Source: Periplaneta americana (taxonomy: Eukaryota > Arthropoda > Insecta > Blattodea > Blattidae). Taken from it: a stretch of DNA of 64,000 nucleotides. Below are positions 11,484 to 22,573 of this stretch, piece after piece (the stretch's first letter is position 1; every line of letters begins with the position of its first letter). The DNA is taken from the NCBI RefSeq assembly GCF_040183065.1, contig NC_091117.1:119714726-119778725 (forward strand). Reading direction: 5' to 3'. The notes under the pieces were generated by a model. That model was not told where the DNA came from, made no database searches, and saw only the letters and a program-made list of their open reading frames with translations. Position numbers and translations under genes: made by a program.

Positions 11484-14110
11484 ACACTAACATTATTGAA
11501 ACTTCATTTATTTTTTTCAATAATATACTACGGGTTGCATCAACCTTCTACCGCTAAGGGGCCATGAAATATTGCAGGTTGCATAAGCGTGTTTCTAATA
11601 TAGAACAATATGCCCGTAAAGTATTACAGAAATGAGAACGGACATTTTTTTCCGAATAAGGTCCACTTAAACGGTCCATTTTAAAATTAGTATCATCGAT
11701 ATTTTACATAAGATAACCTTGTACAAAATTAATTGTTTCTTATCTTTCTATTTATAAATGTACAAGCATGATATACCTGCAATACAGTGACACGAAAATG
11801 ATCACTCAGTTGAAGAAAAAATATTCAAGATTCTTTACTTGTACGATATAAATAAATGTATATTTCCCTTTGAGATTAAAAAGAACAAGATGAACCTAAT
11901 AAATGAAAGTCTGCTATATTGTAAATTATCACCAAACACTATTTTGACGTTTGATTGAGTGTTTTTTTCCTTGTGCTTAAATAAAGAAAAGTAAATTCTT
12001 TGGTTAACTAAATGTAAATGTAACACAACCTGTCGATTCTGTATGCTCTTTATAATATGTACGCTGAAAATCTTTGTGTAAAGAACCTCTAATTGATTCT
12101 TCTCATATTTATATTAAAACTTTGGCAGTCGCATACATTACAATATTATGGAAACCACAATACATTTGACTTCGGTCTGTAAGCATATATATCTATTCAA
12201 AATGTAGACATAGAAATGAAGTGTCACACAATTTTAATGAAGCAGACATAAATATAGATGAACTTTGACATTGCAGAACCAATTTCGTCTAATTATAATA
12301 GTGAGTGTTGAATGAGTGTGTAATAGGAAAAAGTTTCAAAAACATCCTAGTGTTGCTTTTTTTTTTTTCTTCAGAAGAGGAGAACTTCGTGAGGATAAAC
12401 AGACGGAGTCCGAAATACAGTGCTTCATAAAAATATAAATTAATATTGTATTCTACCTCATAAAATTCGAGAAACAAGTTGTCTTACCGATCCGAATGAA
12501 TTTCCAGAAATGCAGGGCTCTCATCAAGATCATTTCCAGAAATAATGTTGATAATAAAAATTCGTTATTTGTCCTTTTATGATATTTCACAGTTCCATAC
12601 CTAATTAAACAAGTGTGATTTTGCAGCCTTCTCCTCTTTCTCGTTTGTTCACTTCTAAACTTTGGATATTTCTAGTCCTTTAAATTGTTAATGGCGGGGA
12701 AAGTGAAAGGAGAAGGAGACTTAAAATACACTATTTCTGCCTTATCTCTAAAATACTCTTTTCTCTCTTTAGTCTTTTCTTGTCTGTTTCCGTAAGATCT
12801 CTATTCAGATGGTTTAGGAAATTAATTCGTGTATATATCTTAATTTCTTTAGAAGTTTTCACTTGAGGGAATAGTTCAATAGTTTTGCACATATTATTTT
12901 TTTATAAATCAAAAGTTTTACTTTGTTCACCTTTGTAATAAAATAGGTATGCTTATATTATTTAGCAAATAATTCCTAAACACAGTATAAGCATGCATTC
13001 TTTATTTTAATAAGTTTTCGAGTAGGCATACAATTATAAAAGTAATAATAAACATTACGGAACATAAGGGCTCCAAAACAAGCTTTCTACGTTATTTCAT
13101 TCACCATTTAATTTTATGCGAGAAAAAGGAAAAAAAATAACATTAGGTCTACTTCCCAGTACATACCTGTTGATATTCTGTATAATATGATTTCAAACAC
13201 AGACGCTTTAATACTGAAGTATAATTTAGAGTTCATATGCATCATTTGAGATTGAATTTATTCGTAGATACTGAATATCAATTAAAGCCGTTTAAGAGTT
13301 TATGAAAAATCTCTACGAAAAACCAGACAGACAGATAGCATGCAGAAAATGATTGTTCAATATCAGGAACGCTGAAAACTTGTATTGCCTAAAAAAATTA
13401 TTATGTCACAAGAGGTCTGAGATTTGTTAGGACTATTTCGTGAACAAAATAAAAATTTAAATATTATAGCCTAACCCTAAAATTCGTTCACAAAATGTTA
13501 ATAATTGTATATTTTTTAATACTTAACCTATTCAAGTTGAAATAGATGAATATCGATTACTGCAATAAAGAAATTGAATGTTATTCAGTAATGCCAATTG
13601 AGAAAATCGAAATACAGATTTAACAATGTTAATTACTTATACTATCTGCTGAAATCATAATTTAATTTAAACATTTTGTAATACATTACAAAATAATAAC
13701 CTTATTAATGCATTAATTAAATGAACAATTATGAAGATACAATGGACATGGAATTTAGAAGATGAAGATATAGATGTGGAAGTAGGATTTCGCACTTTAT
13801 TTAGTACAATGGATTCATATTCATTGATTTACGGGGAAACAGTTGGCGACACAGACTAAACCAAAAAACGACCATGCGATAATTGATAGTCCTAAATCGA
13901 GCTGCAAAAATTATCGCAATTTATGACTGTGATTGGTTTGAATTGGTTGGAATTCAAATTTGCATTACACTTCATTGGCCGAAAATGGAATGACGCTATA
14001 TGAACTAAATAGTCGAAATTAATTTTTGTAATATCAGAATAGAATAATAATTCTATTTATATTTCGTACAAAGAGAAAATAAGATTTTTTCTCGTTGCCA
14101 AACTTTCAGA
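11484..14110. other. no gene recognised
   Basis: Long AT-rich stretch with scattered chance frames and no recognised repeat family. Confidence 0.6.
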
Positions 14111-14316
14111 ACGGCCCCGAGGTTCACTCAGCCTCCTATGAAATTGAGTACCGGGTCTTTACCGGGGGTAAAAGGCGGTCAGAGCGTGGTGCCGACCACA
14201 CCACCTCATTCTAGTGCCGAGGTCATGGAAAGCATGGAGCTCTACCTCCATGCCCCCCAAGTGCCTTCATGGCATGTTACGGGGATACCTTTACCTTTTT
14301 TTACCTTTTTTGTAAT
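14111..14316 (+). repeat. GC-rich dispersed repeat
   Basis: A sharp GC island in AT-rich surroundings: GGCCCCGAGGTTCACTCAGC through TGGCATGTTACGGGGATACC, ending in a TTTACCTTTTTTTACC tail. I recall it as a dispersed arthropod repeat, probably a LINE 3' end. It is not coding, although a 61-codon frame crosses it. Confidence 0.5.
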
Positions 14317-15432
14317 AAGGTAGAATGAGGGAAAGGATGGAAAAGAAAAATAAAGACCGCAAAGAAAGATAACTTTTATTCTTACAAGTCTTCTATCAGC
14401 ACTTGATTATTTTTCAAATAGGTCTATACAGATCTCGTCATTTTCTTTGTGACACATGATTTTCACTTTTACTCCCACGGATTTGTTATGTTTTATAGGT
14501 TACTTTTCATTTAATTAAATAAAATGATAGCAGGTCATGATTTACCAGTTATCATATAAATAGTATATTGTTTCAAGATCGATTAATATATTGATGTAAA
14601 TATGGGCAATCTCGCCTGTGTCATAGCTGTTATTTTGTAACGGAGTACTGTCAGAGCTTCTGTCGCAAGCTAAGCATTCTGTGCGAATGCATATTATGTA
14701 ATTCACGATAAAAGTTATAGCAAGGTATACAAAATCCGACATTTAAAAGTGCTATCAAGGTTAAATTGTGTTTGAACTTTGTTTCAGTAGTTCTCACACG
14801 TGTAACAAATGTGTCCATGATAGAGAGTTGATAATTATGTAACAATAATAAAGCATTCTCCTCTACGGACAGTGACGCGCCTGACTTGGCCTGCTGATAG
14901 CGTTAAACTGTTTGAGAGAATTTGAAACGGCGAGTAGAAATAATTCTGCGTATAATAATTCATTTCTAGGGAAAAAAATTATGGTTGCGGATTTTCTGTT
15001 CGGCTCATTTCACTTCTTTCTTAATTTATGCCAAAATAAAACAAAAGAAAAATTTTGATAGTGCAGATTTCGAGTTCAACGCTAATTTAAATTTTGGTGT
15101 TAAAATAAAAGATATCAATTTTACTAACAATTGTTTTATTTACTATATACAATTCCCAGGTAAATTGTCTGGATATGAATGAAATTTATTCAACACTTGA
15201 AATAACAGTGTACGGACGGAGACACACAGACACAGAGACAAAATGCCCAAAACATCTTTTTTGGTATTCAAAACGCTTAAAAAATTATTTTTGGGGGAGT
15301 TTTGTAATTTTTTGGCAGCTTCACGTTATTTTCCATGAGAAAATAAAATTAGTCATCATCACCCGCCTTCTCATTACTTTTTTTCAAGTACTAAACGTCA
15401 GTGTTTTTCCGATCTCATGAATTTCAATTAAA
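14317..15432. other. no gene recognised
   Basis: AT-rich sequence. Overlapping short frames at 14985-15420 have no recognisable domain. Confidence 0.55.
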
Positions 15433-15436
15433 ATAA

Positions 15437-16190
15437 AATTCTTCTCTTCATGTTCTTACTTACTTACAGCTTTTAAGGAACTTGCTGCCCTCACATAAGC
15501 CCGCCATTCGTCCCTATCCCGAGCAGGAATAATCCAGCCTTTATCATCATATCCCACGTCCCTCAAATACATTTTAATATTATCCTCTTATCTATGTCTC
15601 GGTGTCCACACCTGTGGAGTAACGGTCAGCGCGTCTGGCCGCGAAACCAGGTGGCCCGGATTCGAATACCGGTAGGGGGGTAAGTTACCTGGTTGAGGTT
15701 TTTTCCGGGGTTTTCCCTGAACCCAATACGAGCAAATGCTGGGTAACTTTCGGTGCTGCACCCCGGACTCATTTCACCGGCATTACCATCTTCATTTCAT
15801 TCAGACGCTAAATAACCTAGATGTTGATACAGCGTCGTAAAATAACCCAATAAAATAAAATCTATGGCTCGGCCTCCCAAAGGTCAATTTTCCTCCGGCC
15901 TCCCAACTAACACTCTATATGTATTTCTGGATTAGTCCATACGTACTACATGCCCTGCCCATCTCAAACGTCTGGATGTAATGTTCGTAATCAGGTGAAG
16001 AATACAATGCGTGCAATTCTGCGTTGTGTAACTTTCTCTATTCTCCTGTAACTTCATTCCTCTTAGCCCCAAATATTTTCCTAAAAACCTTACCAATATT
16101 TATTTTACTTTTGGTTCGTAATCTATCATTTATGTTATAAAGTTTTCGGGAATTCCGTGAACGGGTTTCTCCATTCATTTCTACATTGGT
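15437..16190 (-). pseudogene. LINE reverse transcriptase C-terminal end, split by a SINE
   Basis: Minus-strand reading, in pieces, gives a finger/thumb tail with KVFRKIFGAKRNEVTGEYRK, LHNAELHALYSSPD, a GRPSHR block, then DNIKMYLRDVGYDDKGWIIP and ARDRDEWRAYVRAA, and a TTACTTACTTAC-type end on the plus strand. The order (KIFG-KRDEV, RKLHNEEL, GRPxxR, DRDxWR) matches the C-terminus of the LINE at 50518-51655. A family B SINE interrupts it at 15603-15860 with a 12-base duplication. Stops and frame changes make it inactive. Only the C-terminal third is present. Confidence 0.8.
15603..15860 (+). mobile_element. tRNA-headed SINE, family B, inserted in a LINE
   Basis: Runs from TGTCCACACCTGTGGAGTAA through a box B-like GGATTCGAATACC and CCGGGGTTTTCCC, to CGTCGTAAAATAACCCAATA. 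It is flanked by TCTATGTCTCGG (15591-15602) and TCTATGGCTCGG (15861-15872), an 11 of 12 match. The host LINE sequence reads through once the insert is removed. Confidence 0.9.
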
Positions 16191-16254
16191 CCTATGCTTT
16201 CAGTTCATTTGAAAATATTTAATCCATGTTTTAATTAAATTACATATTAAAATA

Positions 16255-16445
16255 AATATTATATACGGTTAATTTCTGATACCGTTATTTCTTTTATTAT
16301 CCAAGCGAGCAAATCTAGTGATACTACTTAGAAATCTCATTTTAGTGCTTCTATCATTCTATTCTCTTCTTTTGTCAGTGTCCAGAATTGAGAGCTATAC
16401 AGCAATAACGATAAAGTCATTAAATTTCAATTTAGAGTCTCCTTT
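16255..16445 (-). pseudogene. second LINE reverse-transcriptase fragment
   Basis: Minus-strand frame with LYSSQFWTLTKEENRMIEAL, then KMRFLSSITRFARLDNKRNN. This is the LYGSExWTL...RxxEMKFLR...TRLDxxRN region at the end of the reverse transcriptase in many arthropod LINEs. It is distinct from the family at 15437-16190, because that family's copy ends just before it and the motif order restarts. Only about 60 codons survive. Confidence 0.65.
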
Positions 16446-17302
16446 GGTATTGTTCAGGTATCTTTTTATTCTACCACATATATAATTGAAATATAAAAAT
16501 TCCGAAGAAAAACAAACATGACGATTCTTTCGCCTAGCATTGCAAGATCAACAGAACTTGTTTAAACTGAATGCAATTTGCCCGACTTACATGAACTGGC
16601 GGACTGACATAAATATAATATCAGTAATTTGCTACATGATCTGTGTAACAATAATTGTTATTGCCAACGGAACAATTCTGTCTTGATCCCCACTAAGATG
16701 ATGCGACGTGCTATAACTACTGCTGCAAGTTGCACAATTGTAACCCCTCAAACACTACACGAGAAGTGTCTTATTCGTCTTTTATCATACGAGAAACATT
16801 TGTTTGCCACAAGAACACTCAAGAATATTAATCCAAAGTCACCTTGAGCACTGGGTTACTTGTGGGGCATTGGATTGTCGACTTCCTATAGTCTTCCACT
16901 ACGAAGGACAACATTTCCGGATAAGAGTTGATTGTTAAAAATTACTTCCCTGGAATCCATCCCCGTCAGTGCTTAGCTATGGAATATTTAAAAGTCCCAC
17001 AATTCGAACACAGTTTGTGTGCATAAATTTGAAGTGTTTGCGCTATTCAATAGCGTGATTTATGTATCGTTAGTTTGTTGTTATTTGGCGAATTTCTTGC
17101 ACCGGTGACCGTGCGGTGCCTTTGAGGCTAATGTCCCAGAAAACATTTTCCCATACTCGCGTAACGAGAGGTAGCTAAAATTTTGTCAGCGGGACTGTGT
17201 AGATACAGGTATGTATACACCATCAGTGACTATCAGAATTCCAGTTTTATAAACTACTGTCTAGATTTGGCGAGTAAAGTAGCATATGTTTTATGTGCGT
17301 AT
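16446..17302. other. no gene recognised
   Basis: A 72-codon frame at 16629-16847 has several Cys residues, but I recognise no domain in it. Nothing else stands out. Confidence 0.5.
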
Positions 17303-17303
17303 G

Positions 17304-17358
<55 letters not shown>
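17303..17358. repeat. (AAT)n microsatellite
   Basis: About 18 AAT units. Confidence 0.97.
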
Positions 17359-17817
17359 GTTATTTTTATCGTAGTTTGCGTCGCAAAAATCATATACCCT
17401 TAATTGTATTTGTATTGTTGAGGATACCTAACAATGACGAACTTAATCTTTGAGGAGCAAAATATCTCTCATGATATGTTCAGGATTTCAAGCTGTAATA
17501 TAGGCTACAGTTTCTTTTAATATCCCATTATACAGAGCGGTTAGCTCGGTCTTGGGCCGGAACAGGGCATGCATTCGCCACAGCGGTACCTGCTGCAGTT
17601 GTCTGGGGCAAGAAAGCATGTTGAAGGTTACAGTCCAGTACTCGTGTCCCTTTCAATTATTCCCTTGATAGTGCAGTGTAAGATTCTTAAAATTCAGTCT
17701 CTTTCGGTGATACGCTTCATCGGACAGTGTAAGTTTTTTTACAAGTGTCTTAAAATTCAGCGTGTGTGCGATTCATCACTTAATTAGCGTGGCGAATAAT
17801 CAAATTAATCTATTGCA

Positions 17818-18893
17818 ATGCCAACTGAAAAGTTCACGATTATAAAAACCGAATCGTGTAAACAGGTGTGTGGTTATTTGAGGCGAAATTCCCTGGTGCC
17901 CCAATTCCAGATAGAGAAACTGTTACGCTTCTTGTTAATAAACTAAGAACAATAGAATTTCTAAACGCTAAAATTCCTAAGCCGAAATGTCGAATTCTGA
18001 CGAAGGGAAAAATTGACGAAATCAGTGCATAGATTGTACGCTCTCCAAAGAAATCTCTACGTCGTGTTGCGCATGAAGTTAGTGTTTCAAAAGCCTCGGT
18101 ATTAGGAATATAACAAATTCATCAATGAAGGTACACCGCACACCGTTATTTGTGAATGAAAAAGTAACGACTGTAACATCACTGTATATTTATCAAGCCC
18201 TAAATTTTGTCAAAGATAATTCACAAATGTTGATACATAGGAATGATGTTCACCTATACAATATCAGAAACCGTGACCTTTTTGATATACCTAAGTGTAG
18301 ACTAACCAAAACAATGAATAATTATTTTATTATTTCTTCAAAAACTGCAAATAAATTTCCGACACATGTTTTCAATTTGGAAAGGGAGTCTTTTAACAGA
18401 TTTGTCTCTGTTGGTTAATTTTCAAAGCCTTTTATGATGTTAATGAGGTTTTTAATATTAATGTTGTTGAGTGTTTTTGATAATTTCTTTTTGTTCTTTT
18501 ATGTCTCTGTTGATTATTTTATATGTAATATTTGACTTTGTAAATTGCACAAATTTGTGTTCACTGACTATACGATACTCAATATATTCAATAAGACTAT
18601 CAAACTTCTTAAAGTGAAACCTTATAGAGTGACTATCGTGCATGAATTACGGTCCCATGAGGATGAAAAACTAGTGAATTTCTGTAATTGTGTTTTACAA
18701 AATATGTTGACGGCATTGTTGATCCACATTATTTGATAATTTTTTCTGACGAGAGATGTTTTCATTTGCATGGTCACGTAGCTTCACAGAACAATAGATG
18801 TTGGAACACAGAGAATCTCCGACAAATTCATGAAGTCACTTTCAGAAATTATGGAGGTGGTAAATTGACCAGGATTGGTTTTTCGTGATCAAC
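17818..18893 (+). pseudogene. DUF4817/DDE_3-type transposase, interrupted by a LINE
   Basis: The N-terminal half starts at the ATG at 17818 (MPTEKFTIIKTES), shifts frame, and gives EAKFPGAPIPDRETVTLLVN, then KIDEISA, stop, IVRSPKKSLRRVAHE and VSVSKAS. That is the helix-turn-helix pair of this transposase family. The protein resumes after 18596 with TIKLLKVKPYRVTIVHELRS, FCNCVLQN, then IIFSDERCFHLHGHVASQNN and RCWNTENLRQIHEVTF. The first catalytic Asp is the D of FSDE. The second and third acidic residues are missing because the frame ends near 18893. A LINE tail lies between the two halves. A related copy lies at 63359-64000. Confidence 0.8.
18108..18595 (+). pseudogene. LINE 3' end inserted in the transposase
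   Basis: The 97-codon frame at 18125-18418 contains VTSLYIYQALNFVKDN, HLYNIRNRDLFDIPKCRLTK and NNYFIISSKTANKFPTHVFN. This is the extreme C-terminus of a CR1/L2-like LINE reverse transcriptase (SLYIYxxLxFVKxN...HxYNTRNKxxLxIPxxRLxK). A 3' UTR follows to about 18595, before the transposase reading resumes. The exact junctions are uncertain by about ten bases. Only the last 100 codons were copied, as expected for 5' truncation. Confidence 0.75.
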
Positions 18894-18914
18894 ATCAGGT
18901 ATTTTCTATTACTA

Positions 18915-19515
18915 ATTTGTAGTATGTAGTTGGCAAAGTCACATTTCTTTGGCTTCGCGTGCACATTTTTATTAAATTTGAATAGTTTGAATATCTACCA
19001 CAAAGGAGAGAATCGTATGGATTTTGAACAAAGAATGCGCTCCATCCGTGAGGCACAACAGGCAATACCTACCTAAGATCGCCTCCCAAAACAATAATTT
19101 TGCCACCAAATGACATCATTATTCATTATATCATTGAGCAGATGATTTATACACATTAACGCATGCCTATTAGCTATAGATGCTTCATCCCAGATCATTA
19201 CTTTTGCCGAAGGAATATAAGAACCCTCTTTGTTATTAACTTTTACACTTGATACAGAACCTTCAAGTAGAGGTAATTTGAATCGACTGTGTACAATACG
19301 GTCTTAAGGTAGTAATATTGCTGCGATACCAGTCCATGCAACAGAAGTTGCATTAGTCCCGTTTTAACTGACCCTCATTAATTTGTGGAGAGTTTACTGG
19401 CACATCTGGCTGAAGTAAAACATCAGCAATGGTTGGAAGATCGAGAGGAGATATAGAAAGGTCGTGCAGTTTTAATGTGTTATAAATGTATGTAAGAGCA
19501 AAATGATAGGCAATG
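18915..19515 (-). pseudogene. Helitron PIF1-like helicase relic
   Basis: Minus-strand reading gives ALTYIYNTLKLHDLSISPLD, then after a gap NATSVAWTGIAAILLP, DRIVHSRFKLPLLEGSVSSV, YIPSAKVMIWDEASIANRHA, LMCINHLLNDIMNND, and in the next frame VLGGDLR, stop, VLPVVPHG. These are PIF1 helicase motifs: the GIAA block, Walker B IWDEA with its Asp and Glu, and GGDxRQxLPVVP. The P-loop (GGTGKT) should lie between LPTIADVL and NATS and is gone, so a deletion removed it. Rolling-circle Helitrons encode this helicase fused to a Rep nuclease. The Rep part is not here. Confidence 0.8.
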
Positions 19516-19539
19516 GAATTGGAATGGAGTATAATTTAA

Positions 19540-20100
19540 CTGAGGGGGGCACGGATGCCCCAGCACTGTGACCTATTGAGATCTATTGCGCTAACCCTCG
19601 ATATGGAATGAGTTGCATGACACAGATCGTCTACGCGAAGTGCCCTAATCACATGATTCCCTTAACGACCAGTCCCTACAGCCGACAGAATCCATATACC
19701 ATTCCTGCTTCGGCAAATTCCCCCAAGGCCCCCCCACCGTCGGTCCGAGGCGAAACTCCTCCCCCTCTGGTGCCATTGCAGAAGCCATCCAACATCGCTG
19801 AACTACATTCCACAGAGGCCGGTCGAGAAAGTCAGCAGCTTTGGGAGGCCGCCGGTAGAATGATCTGAAAAACCAGAAACGGGATGATGAGAAAAGGCTG
19901 ATGGGGGAGGAAAGAAAGTGGCGAAGGTGAGTGAGGTTCCAATCGTCTGATAAAGTTACCTGATATTCATCCATAGGAGTGAGGGAAAACCGCCCGAAAA
20001 ATCCTCACCCAGGCAACTCGTCCTAACCGGGAATCGAACCCGGTACCGTTGGGTTCCTGGTTCGGAGTTAGACTCGCTAACGCCTCAGCCACAATGATGG
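19540..20100 (-). mobile_element. long tRNA-headed SINE, family C
   Basis: On the minus strand the tRNA-like head lies at about 20100-20020, with box A-like TGGCTGAGGCGTTAGCG and box B-like GGTTCGATTCCCGG. It is followed by CGAGTTGCCTGGGTGAGG and a body with GACCGGCCTCTGTGGAATGT. The copy at 44188-44768 shares the whole order. At about 560 bp it is long for a SINE and may be a composite with a LINE-derived body. Confidence 0.7.
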
Positions 20101-20164
20101 ACGTGATAAGCAACACTACAGTATGAGTAATTGAGAAAATTCCACATGCGTAGCGCAAAATTGG

Positions 20165-20263
20165 ATTCTTAATATTGTAGCTGTAATCCTCTGGTAGAGG
20201 GGAAGAGAAGGCCTGATAGCCTTATCTCTACCAGGTTAAATAAGTAAATAAATAAATAAATAG
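20165..20263 (+). mobile_element. LINE 3' tail
   Basis: GTAGCTGTAATCCTCTGGTA, AGGCCTGATAGCCTTATCTC and an AAATAAATAAAT tail. It resembles, but is not identical to, the tails at 6565 and 46620, so it is probably a sister family. Confidence 0.65.
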
Positions 20264-20764
20264 AATAAAAAGGGGATTCACATTGCCCACACACTAAAGT
20301 ACCGATCTTGTATTATATCTGTACCTCTGTGCAACGTCACAGTTTATGGAAAGGGGAAGAAAGAAAGCAAAATGTTGTATTAATCTGTGAGAAAAACATG
20401 GCTAAATACTCAGCTTACATTCAGGCAAGCAGTGACCAGAGCATTGGAATGATGGCAACCAGATATATTTTGTTTTCCTTTAGTAGTCTAACGTCCACGA
20501 TCAAGATAAGCCACGTGAAACTCAACGGTCAGTCACCGGCAGAGTTATAATGCAACATTCGTGGCCAATTGCAGTTATGGTCACGCTCACGAGTGTGGTG
20601 CAATAATCAGAGGATTCTCACAATCGTACGTTACGAAATACTTCACCTTGAGTTAAGTTTAATTAATGTAGGCCTATTTGAAATGAATGTTTAAATTTAA
20701 TTTCAAAACTTAAAAGATGTGTATAAAAAAAGAAGAAAGAAATTAGAATATTTATGTATTTATA
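20264..20764. other. no gene recognised
   Basis: An 80-codon frame at 20308-20550 shows no domain. Confidence 0.5.
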
Positions 20765-20945
20765 GGTCGCCCAAAGGGGTCTAGGGGTAAGACGTTCTCT
20801 TCTAGACCCAAGGGTTGCGGGTTCAAACTCGGCTGGGGTTGATGGATTTTCCAAGATGCAAAAATCCGGAGCGCAAGTCCTCCGAGAGAAACTTTAGACA
20901 GTGTGTCTCGTGTCGGAGTTTCCGGCACGTTACACACTTCCAAAC
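20765..20945 (+). mobile_element. tRNA-headed SINE, family E
   Basis: Head GGTCTAGGGGTAAGACG with box B-like GGGTTCAAACTC, then a body with GGAGCGCAAGTCCTCCGAGA and TCGGAGTTTCCGGCACGTTA. The 3' limit is unclear. The following bases to about 21120 may also belong to it. Confidence 0.65.
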
Positions 20946-21410
20946 ATTAATTAGAGCCTCTGGACTAAATTTCTCCACTTTCGCTTCCTAGTAATACCTT
21001 AGTTGCATACTAGGTGATGTTTAGCTAACCCCTTGTCCCTCTGCTACCTGTCGGCAAATGAGTGTAAATAATACCATGTAGTTAATAAAACCGCCGCTAG
21101 GGGATGTCTATATTCGAGGCAGTGAAAAGTAAACAAAACGAAATACTAGATTGATTTTTTTAAGTTGGTTATTTAATGACTAGACTTCGTTGAATTGCCA
21201 CACGCAGCATGCAATCAGGTTGCCGATGTACGGTAGTATAGAGGAGGTGAGCGACCGCCCGGTCGCGTAGTCTAAGCAGTTCATGTTAAGAGATGTGACC
21301 GGTCCAAATAGATAGAGCAGCTACAGCTAATGTATACTTATGTAAGGACTTGTTTTTGCATTACTGTGGTTGGAATAGTCAAAGCTTAACATATGTTCAG
21401 TGTAGACAAG

Positions 21411-21845
21411 AATTCAATCAAACATACTACAATGAGAGTGTTGCTGTTCCAAACAATTGCCCCTGGAATACCCCCGCAGCCAGTCTTCACCCGTTTGGGA
21501 ACGTGGTCGGATGCTGTTAATTATTATGCAGAACATTACAGCAAAATAATGGAGGTAATTGATGCATTGGATAGGACAGATAGCTAGTTCCGCTGTTGCA
21601 GCTATAAAATCATTGCCTTCTGGACAGCTATTGGAAGATATTCTGTTCATTGATTCTAATTTTAAAACCGTGTCCAAAAGCATCATCCTGTTAGAATCGT
21701 CTAAACTACAACTCTCAGAATCCCTTAATATAGTGTATAAAGTATCACAAACCGTTATCCAAAATAAAAATTCACTAATTTCAGAAAAAGTGAAATGTGA
21801 GTTGAGAAACATTATTGCTAAAAATTCTTCCTATTCACAACCTTC
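21411..21845 (+). pseudogene. hAT/CGGBP1-like domain fragment
   Basis: The first frame (to 21587) reads RVLLFQTIAPGIPPQPVFTR, then LGTWSDAVNYYAEHYSKIME and VIDALDRTDS. After a frameshift near 21575 the second frame reads SSAVAAIKSLPSGQLLEDIL, FIDSNFKTVSKSIILLESSK and LSESLNIVYKVSQ up to 21858. The pattern PPxPVxTRxGTWxxAVxYYAEH...IxSNF...SIxxLExS...LxES is the central region of a hAT-related family often annotated in insects as CGG-repeat-binding-protein-like. The invariant Trp of TRWGTW is replaced by Leu. The zinc-finger N-terminus is not found upstream. It is most likely a dead transposon copy. Confidence 0.7.
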
Positions 21846-21858
21846 GTATTATAAATGA

Positions 21859-22354
21859 TGTACTATCAGGTCATGACAAGACGTCTGAAGTTGGTGTACT
21901 AAAAAGTAGTAACTTTCCGTTCTTCAAATATGCACGTATTATATAGTGTGATGTTTAACGTACATTTCCAATATGAAAACTGTTTAAGTGACCATCGGAG
22001 GAGATTACTTTGCAGTCGCTCAAAATGTACATAACTCTTCACTGCAATGCACATATTCAAGAATGATGTGAGTGTCTTACATTAAATTTTAAGAGTTAAT
22101 ATATCTCACTATAAAATAATTGTGTATTTACATGTTTAGACATTTCCTACTTCAAAGATCATTCATTATATTTCTTGAACGCAGGATACAGGTTTTATTG
22201 TAACCGCAGTATACTGCTCAGTGTTTACATCGAAGGCATACTCAATCCTTTACACGTCCCCTTCTCATACAGTCTATACTGCGTGTGCGGTAAACCTTGC
22301 GATTCTCGTGGCAATTCCACAAAGTCTATTAATGACACTGTATCAACTACTAGG
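21859..22354. other. no gene recognised
   Basis: AT-rich spacer leading to a SINE. Confidence 0.5.
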
Positions 22355-22573
22355 TTATTTAGCGTTGATGAAATTGGCGATATCGAGATGGTATTTGGCG
22401 AGATGAGGCCAAGGATTCGCCATAGATTACCTGGCATTCATCTTACTGTTGGAGAAAACCTCGGAAAAAACCCAACTAGTTAATCAACCCAAGCGGGGAT
22501 CAAACCCGCGCCCGATCGCAACTTCAGACCGGCGGACAAGAGCCGTAATCGACTGAGCCACGCTGGTGGCTAG
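22355..22573 (-). mobile_element. tRNA-headed SINE, family D
   Basis: Minus-strand head GTGGCTCAGTCGATTACGG and box B-like GGTTTGATCCCCGC, then TTTTTTCCGAGGTTTTCTCC and TGAATGCCAGGTAATCTATG. The body ends GAAATTGGCGATATCGAGAT on the plus strand. Copies also lie at 39370, 52140 and 62815. Confidence 0.85.

Noticed and set aside
14138..14323. 61-codon frame in a GC-rich island
   Set aside because: The island looks like a dispersed repeat, and both strands have comparable open frames.
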